The notes: generated from the sequence alone by a model not told the origin. 64,000 nt of DNA from an uncultured Pelagimonas sp. (GCA_947499735.1 CANMPP010000001.1:62001-126000), one strand, 5' to 3'. Positions 37,046 through 47,945 are shown, numbered from the stretch's first letter. Numbers and translations: made by a program.

Positions 37046-37714
37046 ATGGACGGCGATATCTCGATTTGGGGCCTTTTCTGGCACGCCACATTTACGGTCA
37101 AATTGGTCATGCTGATGCTGATCGCAGCGTCGGTTTGGTCTTGGGCTATCATTTTGGAAAAAGTCTTCACGTTTCGCAAAGCCCGAAAAGAGGCACGTGT
37201 CTTTGATGAAGCCTTTTGGTCAGGCGACCCGTTGGATGAACTGTTTGATCAACTGGGTCCAGACCCGAAAGGTCGTTGCGAAAAAGTGTTCTGTGCTGGC
37301 ATGATTGAATGGCAGCGCTCGCATCGTCAGGATGGTGGGTTGATCCCCGGTGCGCATGCCCGGATTGATCGCTCTATGGATGTGGCTATTCAGAAAGAGG
37401 CCGAAAGCCTGCAGCGCGGATTGAACGTTTTGGCCACAATCGGATCGATCACGCCGTTTATCGGCCTGTTTGGAACGGTTTTGGGTATCATGTATGCATT
37501 TGTTGGCATTTCTCAGCAGCAAAGCACGTCATTAGAGGTTGTCGCAGGCCCGATTGCGGAGGCACTGTTCGCCACGGCGCTGGGCCTGTTGGCGGCGATT
37601 CCGGCTGTGATCTTTTACAACAAATTCTCTGCCGATAGCGATCGGATCGTAGGTGGTATTGAAACCTTCGCCGATGAATTTTCCACAATCCTATCCCGCC
37701 AGTTGGACGGCTGA
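37046..37714 (+). CDS. tolQ: Tol-Pal system inner-membrane protein TolQ
   Basis: A 222-residue ExbB/TolQ-type protein with three membrane helices: one near residues 18-38, and two in the C-terminal half (LNVLATIGSITPFIGLFGTVLGIMYAF and ATALGLLAAIPAVIFYNKF). With TolR it forms the proton channel that energises TolA during division and outer membrane constriction. tolR starts after three bases. Confidence 0.95.
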   Translation: MDGDISIWGLFWHATFTVKLVMLMLIAASVWSWAIILEKVFTFRKARKEARVFDEAFWSGDPLDELFDQLGPDPKGRCEKVFCAGMIEWQRSHRQDGGLIPGAHARIDRSMDVAIQKEAESLQRGLNVLATIGSITPFIGLFGTVLGIMYAFVGISQQQSTSLEVVAGPIAEALFATALGLLAAIPAVIFYNKFSADSDRIVGGIETFADEFSTILSRQLDG

Positions 37715-37717
37715 TCG

Positions 37718-38203
37718 ATGGGTGCAGGAGTAGTCAAATCTTCCAGTGGTGGTGGCACGCGGAGGCGGCGTCGCGGTGGTGGACGTGGCGGCAGTCAGCC
37801 CATGTCGGAAATCAACGTTACGCCGTTTGTTGATGTCATGCTGGTGCTGTTGATCATCTTTATGGTCGCGGCACCTTTGCTGACCGTTGGCGTCCCTGTT
37901 GAATTGCCCCAAAGCGCAGCCTCGGCGCTGCCTGTAGAAACGGAAGAACCTTTGTCTGTCACGATAACGGCTGATGGGGGCGTACTGATCCAGACGACCG
38001 AAGTGGATCGCGCTGATTTGGTGAATCGCTTGCGCGCCATCGCAGCAGAACGATCCGATGATCGGGTTTTCCTACGTGCGGATGGATCTGTGTCCTATGA
38101 AACGGTTGCCGAGATCATGGGGGCGTTGAATGCGGGCGGATTTTCATCCATCGGTCTGGTCACGGATGTGGGTGGTCCCACGCTGAACGGTCAGGACGGG
38201 TAG
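37718..38203 (+). CDS. tolR: Tol-Pal system protein TolR
   Basis: A 161-residue ExbD/TolR protein. After an Arg/Gly-rich N-terminus, one membrane helix carries the proton-carrying aspartate in [17 protein letters not shown]. The periplasmic part (about 60-161) binds the cell wall and itself. The gene lies between tolQ (3 bases) and tolA (7 bases). Confidence 0.95.
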   Translation: MGAGVVKSSSGGGTRRRRRGGGRGGSQPMSEINVTPFVDVMLVLLIIFMVAAPLLTVGVPVELPQSAASALPVETEEPLSVTITADGGVLIQTTEVDRADLVNRLRAIAAERSDDRVFLRADGSVSYETVAEIMGALNAGGFSSIGLVTDVGGPTLNGQDG

Positions 38204-38210
38204 GCCTGAC

Positions 38211-39371
38211 ATGTCGCGTTGGGTCAAAATATCGCTGGGCCTGCATGGTCTGGTGCTTTTCGGGATACTGTTCGGGCGGGTGTTTTCAAACCTACCGGAT
38301 GAACCGGAAGTCTCTGATGTGGTGGTTCTGTCAGAGGCGGAATTCGATGCGCTGTTTGCGCAGGATGCGTCTTCGCCCGCTCCAGAACCTGTTCCAGATC
38401 CTGAACCCGCTCCAGAACCAGCACCCTTGCCCGATCCTGAACCGGCCCCTCAGCCCGCACCGGAGCCCGAACCGATCCCCGAGCCGACGCCTGCGCCCGC
38501 TCCAGAACCAGTGCCAGAGCCCGCACCTGAACCTATTGCACAGCCGACACCTGCGCCGGTGCCAGAACCGACGCCCGCACCCGAGGTATCAGCACCGCCT
38601 GCCGCCCCTGTCATCCATGCGCCTGAAACTTCGGCACGTCCGGTGCCGCGACCTGCGCGACGTGTGGCGTCCGAGGTGCAAGAAGCACCTGAACAAGACA
38701 TTTCAGAGGCCGAGCAAGTGCAAGAGGCCACCAGCCCAGATGCGCAAACCGATCAAGTTGCAGAAGAAAACACTGAGGCCGCCGCGCCACCAGAAACCGC
38801 GACCGAGATTGTGACCGAAGCGGAAGAACCATCTTCGGCACCAAACGCGTCCCAGCGGCCGGCATCTCGTCCGAACCGGCCAACGCTGCCAAGCCCGACT
38901 GAGACTGAAACAGCAACACCAGAGCCGACGGCAGAACCGGACGTGGCAAGCGCTGAACCTGAACCGTCTGATACAAGTTCTGCCATTGATGATGTGCTGG
39001 CTGGTATTTTGAATGATAGCACGGGCGGCACAGCGGCCCCCGATCTTGGGCCGCCATTGACGCAAAGCGAAATGCACGGGTTCCAGATTTCGGTGCAATC
39101 CTGTTGGAACGTCAATGTTGGGTCAGAAGCGGCGGGGATTACGATTGAACTGGCCTTTGATATGGAACCTGATGGACGTGTTGTCGAAAATTCCATCGCG
39201 TTGAACGCGGCGTCGTCTGGCAGTGCGTCGGCCCAAAGTGTCGCCTTTGATGCCGCCCGCCGCGCGTTGTTGTCCTGTCAGGCCCAAGGTTATGCGTTGC
39301 CTGAAGAAAAATATGAACAATGGAAATCTATTGTCCTGACCTTTGATCCTGCGAATATGCAATTTAGGTAA
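38211..39371 (+). CDS. tolA: Tol-Pal system protein TolA
   Basis: A 386-residue TonB-like protein: an N-terminal membrane helix (about 5-25), a long periplasmic spacer that is rich in Pro, Glu and Ala (about 56-270, alternating PEP/PAP repeats), and a C-terminal domain of about 110 residues that begins near residue 285 ([15 protein letters not shown]). The spacer lets it reach across the periplasm to TolB and Pal. It is less conserved than its neighbours, and the assignment relies on layout and position. Confidence 0.9.
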   Translation: MSRWVKISLGLHGLVLFGILFGRVFSNLPDEPEVSDVVVLSEAEFDALFAQDASSPAPEPVPDPEPAPEPAPLPDPEPAPQPAPEPEPIPEPTPAPAPEPVPEPAPEPIAQPTPAPVPEPTPAPEVSAPPAAPVIHAPETSARPVPRPARRVASEVQEAPEQDISEAEQVQEATSPDAQTDQVAEENTEAAAPPETATEIVTEAEEPSSAPNASQRPASRPNRPTLPSPTETETATPEPTAEPDVASAEPEPSDTSSAIDDVLAGILNDSTGGTAAPDLGPPLTQSEMHGFQISVQSCWNVNVGSEAAGITIELAFDMEPDGRVVENSIALNAASSGSASAQSVAFDAARRALLSCQAQGYALPEEKYEQWKSIVLTFDPANMQFR

Positions 39372-39598
39372 TGTGCTAGGAATGTGGGCGATGAGCTGGC
39401 TAAAAAATCTCTGGGTCGGTTCAAAATGCCTTTTCGCAATATTTGCTCACATCCTTTAAGCGCATTGTGTCAAAATGCGCGAAAGATTGCCTTTTCCCCG
39501 TTCCTCATGGTTAACGTCGCGCAATTCTGTCTGTATAACGCTCTAGAACCGGCATCAGACCGGAGATACAGGCAGGCCCATGGAGGGGCGCTTAACGG

Positions 39599-40921
39599 AT
39601 GAAGCACACTCTATTCGCAGGACTAATTGCGGTGTTCGCTGGTCTGAACGCTTTCGTTGCGCAGGCACAAGAACCGCTGCGCATTACGGTCACAGAAGGG
39701 GTTGTCGAACCGCTGCCGTATGCGGCACCGGTTTTTGTGGCCACCTCTCTTGATGCGCAGGCACAGGCGCAACAGATTACACAAGTTATTCATGACGACC
39801 TTACAGGGACGGGCCTGTTTCGGGCGATCCAATCAAGTGCACATATTTCCACAATCACCAGCTTTGAAAGCCCGGTACAATTTGCTGATTGGAAGGCGAT
39901 TAATGCGCAGGCCTTGATCACGGGTGCGGTTGATGTTGATGGTCAGGGGCGCGTGATCGTAAAATTCCGTGTTTGGGATGTGTTTTCTGGCTCGCAAATG
40001 GGCGAGGGGATGCAATTTGCGGCTCCTGCCGGTGGTTGGCGGCGTTTGGCCCACAAAGTTGCAGACCAAGTATATGCCCGTCTGACTGGGGAAGGCGGCT
40101 ATTTCGACAGTCGCGTTGTCTATGTGTCGGAACAGGGGCCCAAGGATGATCGTAAAAAGCGTTTGGCGATTATGGATTATGACGGGTCAAATGTTCAGTA
40201 TTTGACCAATTCTGATTCAATCGTGCTGGCGCCACGCTTTTCCCCGGATGGCCGCCGTGTGCTTTATACATCTTATGAAACCGGCGCGCCGCGCGTTCAT
40301 GTTTTGGATGTTGGTGCCGTTCAGTCCCGCATCTTGCCGACAACACCGGGATTGATGAGCTTTGCGCCCCGCTTTTCACCTGATGGCAGTCGTATCATCT
40401 ATTCTGTCACAAATGGATCGAACACCGATATCTGGGCGATGGATGTCGCTAGCGGTGCAACGCGGCAGTTGACCTTTGGTCCGGCAATCGAAACGGCCCC
40501 CAGCTTTTCACCTGACGGCAGCCAAATCGTGTTTGAAAGCGATCAATCAGGTAGCCAACAGATTTACATTATGCCAGCCCAAGGCGGCGAACCCACACGG
40601 ATCAGCTTTGGCGACGGCCGCTATGGTACGCCCGTTTGGTCCCCACGAGGGGATCAGATTGCCTTTACCAAGCAAAATAAGGGGCGGTTCCATATCGGGG
40701 TGATGCGTGTTGACGGCACTCAGGAGCGGCTGCTGACCGCGTCCTTCTTGGATGAGGGCCCCACATGGTCGCCCAATGGTCGTGTCATTATGTTCAGCCG
40801 AGAAACCCAAGGTGCGCAGGGCGCATCAGGTTTGTATTCTGTGGACATTTCGGGTCGGAATTTGAAAAAATTGCGCACCCCTGATGGCGGATCTGATGCA
40901 AGCTGGGGACCGTTGCAGTAA
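39599..40921 (+). CDS. tolB: Tol-Pal system periplasmic protein TolB
   Basis: TolB links TolA to Pal in the periplasm. The 440-residue precursor has a signal peptide (about 1-23, AQAQE cleavage), an N-terminal mixed domain, and a six-bladed propeller from about residue 200 with repeated [14 protein letters not shown]-type WD-like units. It lies 227 bases after tolA, a larger gap than elsewhere in the block, so it may have an extra promoter. Confidence 0.95.
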   Translation: MKHTLFAGLIAVFAGLNAFVAQAQEPLRITVTEGVVEPLPYAAPVFVATSLDAQAQAQQITQVIHDDLTGTGLFRAIQSSAHISTITSFESPVQFADWKAINAQALITGAVDVDGQGRVIVKFRVWDVFSGSQMGEGMQFAAPAGGWRRLAHKVADQVYARLTGEGGYFDSRVVYVSEQGPKDDRKKRLAIMDYDGSNVQYLTNSDSIVLAPRFSPDGRRVLYTSYETGAPRVHVLDVGAVQSRILPTTPGLMSFAPRFSPDGSRIIYSVTNGSNTDIWAMDVASGATRQLTFGPAIETAPSFSPDGSQIVFESDQSGSQQIYIMPAQGGEPTRISFGDGRYGTPVWSPRGDQIAFTKQNKGRFHIGVMRVDGTQERLLTASFLDEGPTWSPNGRVIMFSRETQGAQGASGLYSVDISGRNLKKLRTPDGGSDASWGPLQ

Positions 40922-41051
40922 TTATGTGCCAAACGTGCATCACGATTGCGCGAAAATATGGGCAAAACGCCGCTAAGGGCCAACGCGAAGCATATCTTCA
41001 GACGGTCTTTGGTGGTATAAAAGATAAAAATATAATGAGCAGGACAGTCAT

Positions 41052-41582
41052 ATGACTTATGTAACAAAATCTATTTTGCTGGTGGCCGTTCTCGGCCTGT
41101 CAGCCTGTGCCAATGCCAATCGGTTTGGCAATAACAATGACGCGTATGGCGCGGATGGCTATGGAGCCGGCGGTTTTGACGCAGGGATCGTTCCTGGCAG
41201 CGCCAATGACCCAAGTTCGCCGCTATATTTCCAACAGGCTGTTGGGGATCGCGTGTTGTTTGCGGTGGACACATCCACTTTGACACCTGAAGGGCGGGCC
41301 ACGCTGGATGGTCAGGCACAATGGCTACTGGCCAACACAGATTATTTGGCCGTGATTGAAGGTCATGCGGATGAACAAGGTACGCGTGAATACAACCTTG
41401 CCCTAGGTGCGCGTCGCGCCAATGCGGTGATGGAGTATCTGGTGTCCCGTGGGATCGCGTCAAACCGTCTGAAATTCATTTCATATGGCAAAGAGCGTCC
41501 GATTGAAATTTGTTCCGAAGAGGCGTGTTATGCCAAGAACCGTCGTGCCGTGACGATTATTTCATTGGGGGCGTTGAGCTAA
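41052..41582 (+). CDS. pal: Peptidoglycan-associated lipoprotein Pal
   Basis: A 176-residue outer membrane lipoprotein. The lipobox LSAC puts the acylated cysteine at residue 19; a Gly/Asn/Ala-rich linker follows (20-55), then an OmpA-like peptidoglycan-binding domain with EGHADEQGTREYNLALGARRA. It anchors the outer membrane to the cell wall and is the final element of the Tol-Pal system. cpoB starts two bases later. Confidence 0.96.
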   Translation: MTYVTKSILLVAVLGLSACANANRFGNNNDAYGADGYGAGGFDAGIVPGSANDPSSPLYFQQAVGDRVLFAVDTSTLTPEGRATLDGQAQWLLANTDYLAVIEGHADEQGTREYNLALGARRANAVMEYLVSRGIASNRLKFISYGKERPIEICSEEACYAKNRRAVTIISLGALS

Positions 41583-41583
41583 G

Positions 41584-42426
41584 ATGATGACGCGCGGGCG
41601 CGCTTTCAAATCCATGTTGTTTGGCCTGACTGTGTTCGGCCTGGCCTGTCCTGCATTGGGGCAGGCGGATACTCTGGCCGATGTTCAGGCAGATCTTGAT
41701 CTCTACAAACGTGAATTGGCGCGCCTACGGGCTGAATTGATCCCAAGTGGTTCGGCCAGTTCCGAGGATTTGTCTGGCATTCCACTGGATCGGGTGGTTG
41801 CCATTGAAACCGCCCTCCAACGCATGACGGCCAAGGTCGAAGAGTTGGAACATATCGTTGAAGGTGTTGCACGCGATGGCGCATATCGCATTCGCGATTT
41901 GCAATGGCGTCTGTGCGAATTGGATGCGGAATGTGATACGCAATCATTATCCGATCTACCTGATCCGCTTGGTGGTGTTGCTGCGGCGGAACCTGCGCAG
42001 ATCGCGCCTCAGCTTGAAACTGTAGACGGCGAACCTGAACTGGCCGAGCTGGAAAAAACAGATTTTGAAGCTGCGATGGCCGCGTTAAGCAGTGCTGCTT
42101 TTGCCAAGGCCGCCAGCCTGTTTGAAATCTATCGTGAAACCTATCCCGGTGGTCCACTTTTCCCGACAGCATTGGTTGGCGAAGGGCGCGCTTTGGCGGG
42201 GCTGGGCAATACAAAAGAAGCGGCCAGACGGTATTTGCGGGCCTATTCGGACTATCCCGATGCGCAATCCGCACCAGAGGCGCTTTGGCGTCTTGGCGAT
42301 GCTTTGGCCGGTCTAGGTAGTACGAATGAGGCCTGTGTCACATTGGCAGAGGTTGAACGGCGCTATCCCGAGGATGGCTATGTCACGCGGGCGCAGGCCA
42401 GCCTAGACCGCCTGAATTGTTCCTAA
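41584..42426 (+). CDS. cpoB: Cell division coordinator CpoB (YbgF)
   Basis: A 280-residue periplasmic protein with a signal peptide (about 1-27), a coiled-coil region near 28-85, and a C-terminal TPR-type domain (about 160-280, unit SAAFAKAASLFEIYRETYPGGPL). CpoB couples peptidoglycan synthesis with outer membrane constriction through TolA. Its stop codon shares bases with the tilS start (TAATG). Confidence 0.93.
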   Translation: MMTRGRAFKSMLFGLTVFGLACPALGQADTLADVQADLDLYKRELARLRAELIPSGSASSEDLSGIPLDRVVAIETALQRMTAKVEELEHIVEGVARDGAYRIRDLQWRLCELDAECDTQSLSDLPDPLGGVAAAEPAQIAPQLETVDGEPELAELEKTDFEAAMAALSSAAFAKAASLFEIYRETYPGGPLFPTALVGEGRALAGLGNTKEAARRYLRAYSDYPDAQSAPEALWRLGDALAGLGSTNEACVTLAEVERRYPEDGYVTRAQASLDRLNCS

Positions 42427-43790
42427 TGGCCTCGGCAGCACATTCCAATATGCATTCAAACGGCCTGGACGTTCAGTTTGCCGATGCTATGGGGCATTTA
42501 CTTGGCCCGGATTTCCCAGATGAAATCGGCCTTGCTGTATCAGGCGGTGGAGATTCCATGGCCATGCTGACATTGGCGCATAATTGGTCCCACATCTGGG
42601 GGGTTAAGTTATGGGTCGTTACCATTGATCACGGGTTGCGACCTGAAAGCGCAGATGAAGCGGTTCTTGTGTCAGACACGTGTGCTGAATTGGGCTGGCC
42701 CCATGCCACCCTGCGCTGGCATTGGGATGGGCGTGGCAATGTGATGGATGCCGCACGGCGGGCGCGGCTGTCTTTGATTGATCAGTGGCGGGGCAATTTG
42801 CGCCACGTTCTAATGGCCCATACGCGCGATGATGTCGCTGAGACCTTTTTGATGCGCCTCAAACGGGGGTCGGGCGTCGATGGCTTGTCTGCCATGCAGG
42901 CCCGGCGGCGGATTAGGCCGGTTACAGATCAGGCTGACCCATTGGATTATGATGGCGTGCTACCGGCGCAAGTGGATCGCATTGAGTATTTTGATGTGAT
43001 TCGTCCTTGTTTAGACATGCCACGGCAGGATCTGCGGCATTATTTACGGGTGTTGAAAGGCTGTTGGGTCGAAGATCCGACAAATGAAAACGACGCGTAT
43101 GATCGTGCTAGAATCCGCAAATTGTTGCCTTTACTGGAAACCGAAGGGTTTGGCGTGGATCTTTTGGCGGCGACTGCACAACGTCTGACGCGTGCACGCC
43201 AAGCTTTGCAAGACGCAGCAGAAGATGCAGCCATCCGTTTTATCCGTATCGATGAGGATAGCGGAGATGTGATCATTGCGCGTGAAGGATTCGCGCATTT
43301 AAGTGTGGAACTTCAGCTGCGCCTTTTGGCCGCAGGGTTGCAATTTGTTTCTGGCGAACCTTATCGTCCACGTCTGCGCGCGCTGGAGGATCTGTTGGAA
43401 CGCTTGTTATCTGGCGGCGGTGGCACGTTGTCCGGGTGTGAGGCCCGCGCCATGGGAGCGGATCTACGCCTTTGGCGTGAATTGACAGCCCTTTCAGATC
43501 AAGAGGTTAAGGCCGAACATGGTGCCATTTGGGATGGGCGTTGGTCCTTGGTCGGCACGCCGCCTGATGGGTCTACGATTGCTGCACTTGGTCAAATCGG
43601 TTGGGAACAAATTGCTAAAAAGCCGGATAATGCCCCGCCCCATGCCAGTGCCCGTAGCCTACCAGCGCTATGGCAAGACGATACACTGCTGGCGTGTCCC
43701 GCGCTTGGAGTGGATCTGGGTATTGATTTTTTGCTACGCGAAACAAATCTAATTTTAGGTGATCAGAGTGCTTTTCCGGATTCGCATTGA
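42426..43790 (+). CDS. tilS: tRNA(Ile)-lysidine synthase
   Basis: TilS makes lysidine at the wobble C34 of tRNA-Ile2, so that the tRNA reads AUA. The 454-residue product has the PP-loop SGGGDS at residues 39-44, the VTIDHGLRPES block, and AHTRDDVAETFLMRLKRGSG. I chose the ATG at 42426, which overlaps the cpoB stop; an upstream TTG and a later ATG at 42450 are alternatives. Confidence 0.95.
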   Translation: MASAAHSNMHSNGLDVQFADAMGHLLGPDFPDEIGLAVSGGGDSMAMLTLAHNWSHIWGVKLWVVTIDHGLRPESADEAVLVSDTCAELGWPHATLRWHWDGRGNVMDAARRARLSLIDQWRGNLRHVLMAHTRDDVAETFLMRLKRGSGVDGLSAMQARRRIRPVTDQADPLDYDGVLPAQVDRIEYFDVIRPCLDMPRQDLRHYLRVLKGCWVEDPTNENDAYDRARIRKLLPLLETEGFGVDLLAATAQRLTRARQALQDAAEDAAIRFIRIDEDSGDVIIAREGFAHLSVELQLRLLAAGLQFVSGEPYRPRLRALEDLLERLLSGGGGTLSGCEARAMGADLRLWRELTALSDQEVKAEHGAIWDGRWSLVGTPPDGSTIAALGQIGWEQIAKKPDNAPPHASARSLPALWQDDTLLACPALGVDLGIDFLLRETNLILGDQSAFPDSH

Positions 43791-43876
43791 ACCGGGCGAA
43801 AGGTTCTCTATGTTACATCCAAGCACTACGCGGCCTTCGGGGCGCGACCCTTTCCCGTTGTTGATGGAGAACATCG

Positions 43877-45790
43877 TTGAACAACTCTCGTAATATCGCC
43901 TTTTGGGTTGTCCTTATTTTCATGACGCTGGCCTTGTTCAGCCTGTTCAATCGCAGCCCGAGTTTGGCCGCGAATGATTCAGACTATTCCGAATTTGTGG
44001 ATGCGGTTGAAAATGATCAGGTCGTTGATGTCGAAATCAACGGTGAAAAGGTCATCTACCGCACCAAGGACAATCAGGAATTTGACACGATCAAACCGGC
44101 AGATGCCGAATTGACCGAGTTGTTGATCGAGCGCGACGTGCCTTTCAGCGCAAAAGCGCAGGCGCAGTCTGGCTTGCAGGCGTTCCTGTTCTCGATCTTC
44201 CCTGTTCTTTTGCTGGTCGGTGTATGGATCTATTTCATGAACCGTATGCAAGGTGGCGGCAAAGGCGGCGCAATGGGGTTTGGCAAATCCAAAGCCAAGC
44301 TTCTGACGGAAAAACACGGCCGCGTCACATTTGACGATGTTGCCGGTATTGATGAAGCCAAAGACGAACTGCAAGAAATCGTAGAATTCCTGCGCAACCC
44401 TCAGAAATTTTCGCGTCTTGGCGGTAAAATTCCAAAAGGCGCATTGCTTGTTGGCCCTCCCGGTACGGGTAAAACCCTGCTGGCGCGCGCGATTGCGGGC
44501 GAGGCGGGTGTGCCGTTCTTTACAATTTCCGGTTCTGACTTTGTTGAGATGTTTGTCGGTGTGGGTGCATCCCGTGTCCGCGACATGTTTGAACAGGCCA
44601 AGAAAAACGCTCCTTGTATCGTCTTTATCGACGAAATCGACGCGGTGGGCCGTGCCCGTGGCCAAGGTTATGGCGGTGGTAACGACGAACGCGAGCAGAC
44701 ACTGAACCAATTGCTGGTCGAGATGGATGGTTTTGAAGCGAACGAAGGTGTTATCATCGTGGCGGCAACCAACCGTCGTGATGTTCTGGACCCTGCCTTG
44801 CTGCGTCCGGGCCGTTTTGACCGTCAGGTCACCGTGCCGAACCCTGATATCAAAGGTCGCGAAAAGATCCTGAACGTACATGCGCGCAAAACACCGCTGG
44901 GTCCTGATGTGGATCTGCGCATTATAGCCCGCGGAACGCCAGGGTTTTCTGGTGCGGATTTGGCGAACCTTGTGAACGAGGCGGCGTTGATGGCGGCCCG
45001 TGTTGGACGTCGTCATGTGACCATGATCGATTTCGAACAGGCGAAAGACAAGGTCATGATGGGTGCCGAACGCCGGTCTATGGTTTTGACCGACGAGCAA
45101 AAGAAAATGACCGCCTATCACGAGGCCGGCCATGCTTTGGTTGGTATGAAACTGCCGAAATGTGATCCGGTTTATAAGGCGACAATCATCCCACGCGGCG
45201 GCGCTTTGGGCATGGTGATGAGCCTACCAGAAATGGATCGCCTGAATTTCCACAAAGATGAATGTCACGAAAAGCTGGCTATGACGATGGCGGGTAAGGC
45301 TGCAGAAATCATCACCTTTGGTGAAGGCAATGTGTCCAATGGTCCCGCGGGTGATATTCAGCAGGCTTCTAGCTTGTCACGTGCGATGGTGATGCGTTGG
45401 GGTATGTCGGATCGTGTTGGCAATATCGATTATGCCGAGGCGCATGAAGGATATCAGGGCAACACGGCAGGTCTGTCCGTGAGCGCCCAAACCAAAGAAC
45501 TGATCGAGGAAGAGGTGAAACGCTTCACCGATCAGGCCTATGAGCGTGCATATCAGATCATCGAAGACAATAAGGAAGAATTCGAACGTCTTGCCCAAGG
45601 CTTGCTCGAATACGAAACCCTGACCGGTGAGGAAATCGAACGCGTAATGCGCGGTGATCCCCCTCATGCAAATGATGACGAAGATGGCGGAACAGCTGCA
45701 GGTGAAACGCCCAGCCTGACTGCTATTCCAAAGACTAAGCCGAAGGCAAAGCCAGCAGATGATGGCGATTTAGAGCCTGAAACATCATAA
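43877..45790 (+). CDS. ftsH: ATP-dependent zinc metalloprotease FtsH
   Basis: A 637-residue membrane-bound AAA protease, starting at TTG (43877) with GGAG upstream. Two membrane helices bracket a short periplasmic domain (about 5-25 and 97-117). Walker A is GPPGTGKT at 193-200, Walker B is FIDEID, the second region of homology follows, and the zinc site HEAGH is at 415-419. It degrades misfolded membrane proteins and regulators such as LpxC. It follows tilS by 86 bases and is closed by an intrinsic terminator. Confidence 0.96.
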   Translation: MNNSRNIAFWVVLIFMTLALFSLFNRSPSLAANDSDYSEFVDAVENDQVVDVEINGEKVIYRTKDNQEFDTIKPADAELTELLIERDVPFSAKAQAQSGLQAFLFSIFPVLLLVGVWIYFMNRMQGGGKGGAMGFGKSKAKLLTEKHGRVTFDDVAGIDEAKDELQEIVEFLRNPQKFSRLGGKIPKGALLVGPPGTGKTLLARAIAGEAGVPFFTISGSDFVEMFVGVGASRVRDMFEQAKKNAPCIVFIDEIDAVGRARGQGYGGGNDEREQTLNQLLVEMDGFEANEGVIIVAATNRRDVLDPALLRPGRFDRQVTVPNPDIKGREKILNVHARKTPLGPDVDLRIIARGTPGFSGADLANLVNEAALMAARVGRRHVTMIDFEQAKDKVMMGAERRSMVLTDEQKKMTAYHEAGHALVGMKLPKCDPVYKATIIPRGGALGMVMSLPEMDRLNFHKDECHEKLAMTMAGKAAEIITFGEGNVSNGPAGDIQQASSLSRAMVMRWGMSDRVGNIDYAEAHEGYQGNTAGLSVSAQTKELIEEEVKRFTDQAYERAYQIIEDNKEEFERLAQGLLEYETLTGEEIERVMRGDPPHANDDEDGGTAAGETPSLTAIPKTKPKAKPADDGDLEPETS

Positions 45791-45831
45791 ATTTTCATCT
45801 TGCCGTTGGCGGGAAAATATTGAGACGTTAG

Positions 45832-45858
45832 AAGGCAGGGGTGAAACCTTGCCTTTTT
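45832..45858 (+). terminator. Intrinsic terminator after ftsH
   Basis: AAGGCAGGG (45832-45840) pairs with CCTTGCCTT (45847-45855) with one G-T, and the stem runs into TTTTT at 45854-45858. It ends 42 bases past the ftsH stop and 15 bases before the next ATG. Confidence 0.75.
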
Positions 45859-45872
45859 CTTTGGAGCACCGA

Positions 45873-46487
45873 ATGCCCGTTTTGATGCCAACTGATTATT
45901 ATGCAACGATTACATGGCTTGGCTATGTCCCACATCGTGACGCGCCAGAAATCGTGACCGAACCGCTAGAACAGATGCAGGTCGGTTGGGGCGGCTGCGA
46001 GGCGGACGTGCATAGCGGTTTAACGCGGGCATCCTGTGAACGTTTCACATCGCAACATCCCAAAGGCACCGAAGTGGCCAATGCACGCCCGCTTTCGCTG
46101 AACTGTGCTGATGAAACCGCGGCTGTAGCGGCCAAAATGGGGCTGGACGCGCTAAACCCTGAATGGTTGGGCGTTTCCATCCAACTGCAAGGCATTCCGG
46201 ATTTTTCCTACATCCCAACATCTTCACGGCTGCAAGCCGAGGATGGAACGACATTGGTCGCTGACCTGAACAACCGCCCCTGCCTTTTCCCGGCCAAAAC
46301 GATCAATCAGCATCATCGGGGGTTTGGTCGGTCTTATAAAAGTGCGGCCGAAGGTCTGCGCGGGATTGTCGCGCGGGTCGAACGTCCTGGAACCTTGAAA
46401 ATCGGCGATCGGTTGCGGTTGCATATCCCAGACCAGCGCCCTTGGGCGCATCACAACGCGTTGCTGAGCGCGAAAAGCGGTCTCTGA
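45873..46487 (+). CDS. MOSC domain protein
   Basis: A 204-residue protein made of a MOSC domain, the fold at the C-terminus of molybdenum cofactor sulfurase and of mARC-type enzymes. Typical segments are the VHSG block near residue 47, the RPLSLNCADETAAVAAKM segment, and PCLFPAKTINQHHRGFGRSYKSAAEGLRGI. MOSC proteins bind or transfer sulfur to the molybdenum cofactor. GGAG lies seven bases before the ATG at 45873; an earlier TTG is unlikely because it falls in the ftsH terminator. No partner gene is nearby. Confidence 0.85.
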   Translation: MPVLMPTDYYATITWLGYVPHRDAPEIVTEPLEQMQVGWGGCEADVHSGLTRASCERFTSQHPKGTEVANARPLSLNCADETAAVAAKMGLDALNPEWLGVSIQLQGIPDFSYIPTSSRLQAEDGTTLVADLNNRPCLFPAKTINQHHRGFGRSYKSAAEGLRGIVARVERPGTLKIGDRLRLHIPDQRPWAHHNALLSAKSGL

Positions 46488-46620
46488 TCGGAAACTTTTG
46501 CCAAGGTTTCACGCGTTTAGGTCGCAATTGGTGGGAAATGTGCTGCTTCTTCGCGTTGAGTGATGTGGCTGGCTGGCATAGGTTGCCCGCGACTCAGATG
46601 GCCGATCCAAGGAGATACCG

Positions 46621-47523
46621 ATGACCGCATCATTGATTGATGGCAAAGCCTTTGCCGCAGATCTGCGCGTTCAGATTGCTGATCACGTGGCACGTCTAAA
46701 AGCGGAGCACGGCATTACACCGGGATTGGCGGTGGTCTTGGTGGGTGAAGACCCAGCCAGCCAAGTCTATGTGCGATCCAAGGGAAAGCAGACGGTTGAG
46801 GCCGGAATGAATTCATATGAGCACAAGCTGCCTGCGGATACGTCAGAGGCTGATTTGTTGGCGATTGTGAACCAGTTGAATGCAGATCCCGCAGTCCATG
46901 GGATTTTGGTGCAATTGCCTCTGCCTAAACATCTGGATGAAGATCTGGTGATCAATGCGATTGACCCAGCCAAGGATGTGGACGGGTTTCACATTTCCAA
47001 TGTTGGCCTGCTGGGAACAGGTCAAAAAGCCATGGTTTCTTGCACGCCTCTTGGCTGCTTGATGCTATTGCGCGACCAGCTGGGATCTTTGTCAGGCAAA
47101 AACGCAGTTGTGATTGGTCGCTCCAACATTGTTGGCAAACCGATGGCAAATCTGCTTTTACGCGATAGCTGCACCGTCACCATCGCACATTCCCGCACGC
47201 AAGATATCGAAGATGTCGTGCGTCGTGCCGACATCGTTGTAGCCGCTGTGGGCCGTCCTGAAATGGTCAAAGGGGATTGGATCAAACCGGGCGCGGTTGT
47301 GATCGATGTTGGTATCAACCGGATTGACGCGCCTGAAAAAGGCGAAGGTAAAACCCGTCTGGTCGGCGATTGTGATTTTGATAGCTGCGCAGATGTCGCC
47401 GGCGCTATCACACCTGTTCCTGGCGGTGTTGGGCCGATGACAATCGCCTGCCTGCTGGCCAATACGGTGACGGCATGTTGCCGTATGAATGGATTGGCAG
47501 AGCCAGAAGGTTTGACTGCTTAA
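46621..47523 (+). CDS. folD: Bifunctional methylenetetrahydrofolate dehydrogenase / cyclohydrolase
   Basis: FolD interconverts methylene-, methenyl- and 10-formyl-tetrahydrofolate. The 300-residue product has the catalytic Lys in the block [14 protein letters not shown], the [11 protein letters not shown] signature, the NADP-binding GRSNIVGKP, and the end [21 protein letters not shown] stands ahead of the ATG at 46621. 10-formyl-THF made here serves fmt, encoded 4 kb downstream. Confidence 0.97.
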   Translation: MTASLIDGKAFAADLRVQIADHVARLKAEHGITPGLAVVLVGEDPASQVYVRSKGKQTVEAGMNSYEHKLPADTSEADLLAIVNQLNADPAVHGILVQLPLPKHLDEDLVINAIDPAKDVDGFHISNVGLLGTGQKAMVSCTPLGCLMLLRDQLGSLSGKNAVVIGRSNIVGKPMANLLLRDSCTVTIAHSRTQDIEDVVRRADIVVAAVGRPEMVKGDWIKPGAVVIDVGINRIDAPEKGEGKTRLVGDCDFDSCADVAGAITPVPGGVGPMTIACLLANTVTACCRMNGLAEPEGLTA

Positions 47524-47525
47524 CC

Positions 47526-47741
47526 CTAACGAGGCATCGGAATTTCCAGCGCGCGGGCCCCTGTCAGGATGGCCCACGCGTTTTTGTTCATAAGGGAACA
47601 TAACACGGCGCTGTCACTGCGTAGACCGCCAGTATAGGTGCCGTAAGCGGGCAAAATCAGACGTGTGTTGTCGTAACGAAAACAAGGACATGTGATCTGT
47701 TTGAGGCGCGCTTCAGGATGGTAGATCCGATATTTCGGGGA
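47526..47741 (-). pseudogene. Remnant of a PdeM-like DNA damage response phosphoesterase (C-terminal part)
   Basis: On the minus strand a 71-codon frame reads from complement 47741 to a TAG at 47526-47528 and contains residues RLILPAYGTYTGGLRS, then AWAILTGARALEIPMPR. This matches the C-terminal third of PdeM, the calcineurin-like enzyme of the ligase-associated DNA damage response cluster. A TGA lies immediately upstream (47742-47744), and the metal-binding blocks that should precede it are missing. I see no ligase, exonuclease or helicase partner nearby. It is therefore a decayed fragment, abutting a second remnant on the other strand. Confidence 0.65.
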
Positions 47742-47945
47742 TCATGTCTGCATCGCATATGGATGATCCGTTCGGCTGGCCTAACCTTTGCGGGTGTTAC
47801 GCTGCGCCTTTGGCTGCCTGCACAACTGATTTTTGGCGTACCCTTTGATGTGGCCTACCAAGTTGTTGCGTGGGTTTGTTGGGTGCCAAACCTTATTGTT
47901 GCCGAATATTTTGTGCGAAAGCTGAAGGTGGCAAATAGCTGGTGA
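47718..47945 (+). pseudogene. Remnant of a DUF2306 membrane protein (C-terminal part)
   Basis: A 75-codon plus-strand frame whose residues from about 12 on (HRIWMIRSAGLTFAGVTLRLWLP, then VAWVCWVPNLIVAEY) match the C-terminal end of DUF2306 membrane proteins, usually some 200 residues long. Only the last two membrane helices remain, and the first dozen residues have no family likeness. They overlap the end of the PdeM remnant on the opposite strand, so the breakpoint lies near 47742-47750. Confidence 0.65.

Noticed and set aside
38380-38600. Tandem DNA repeat in tolA
   Set aside because: The repetition is the PEP/PAP spacer typical of TolA rather than an independent repeat element.
38224-38814. 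Long Pro/Arg-rich frames in both strands over tolA
   Set aside because: They are by-products of the repetitive Pro-Glu-Ala codons of the TolA spacer.
43979-45133. 384-codon minus-strand frame opposite ftsH
   Set aside because: It is long only because of the codon bias of ftsH; the residues are His/Arg/Phe-rich noise and no start signal is present.
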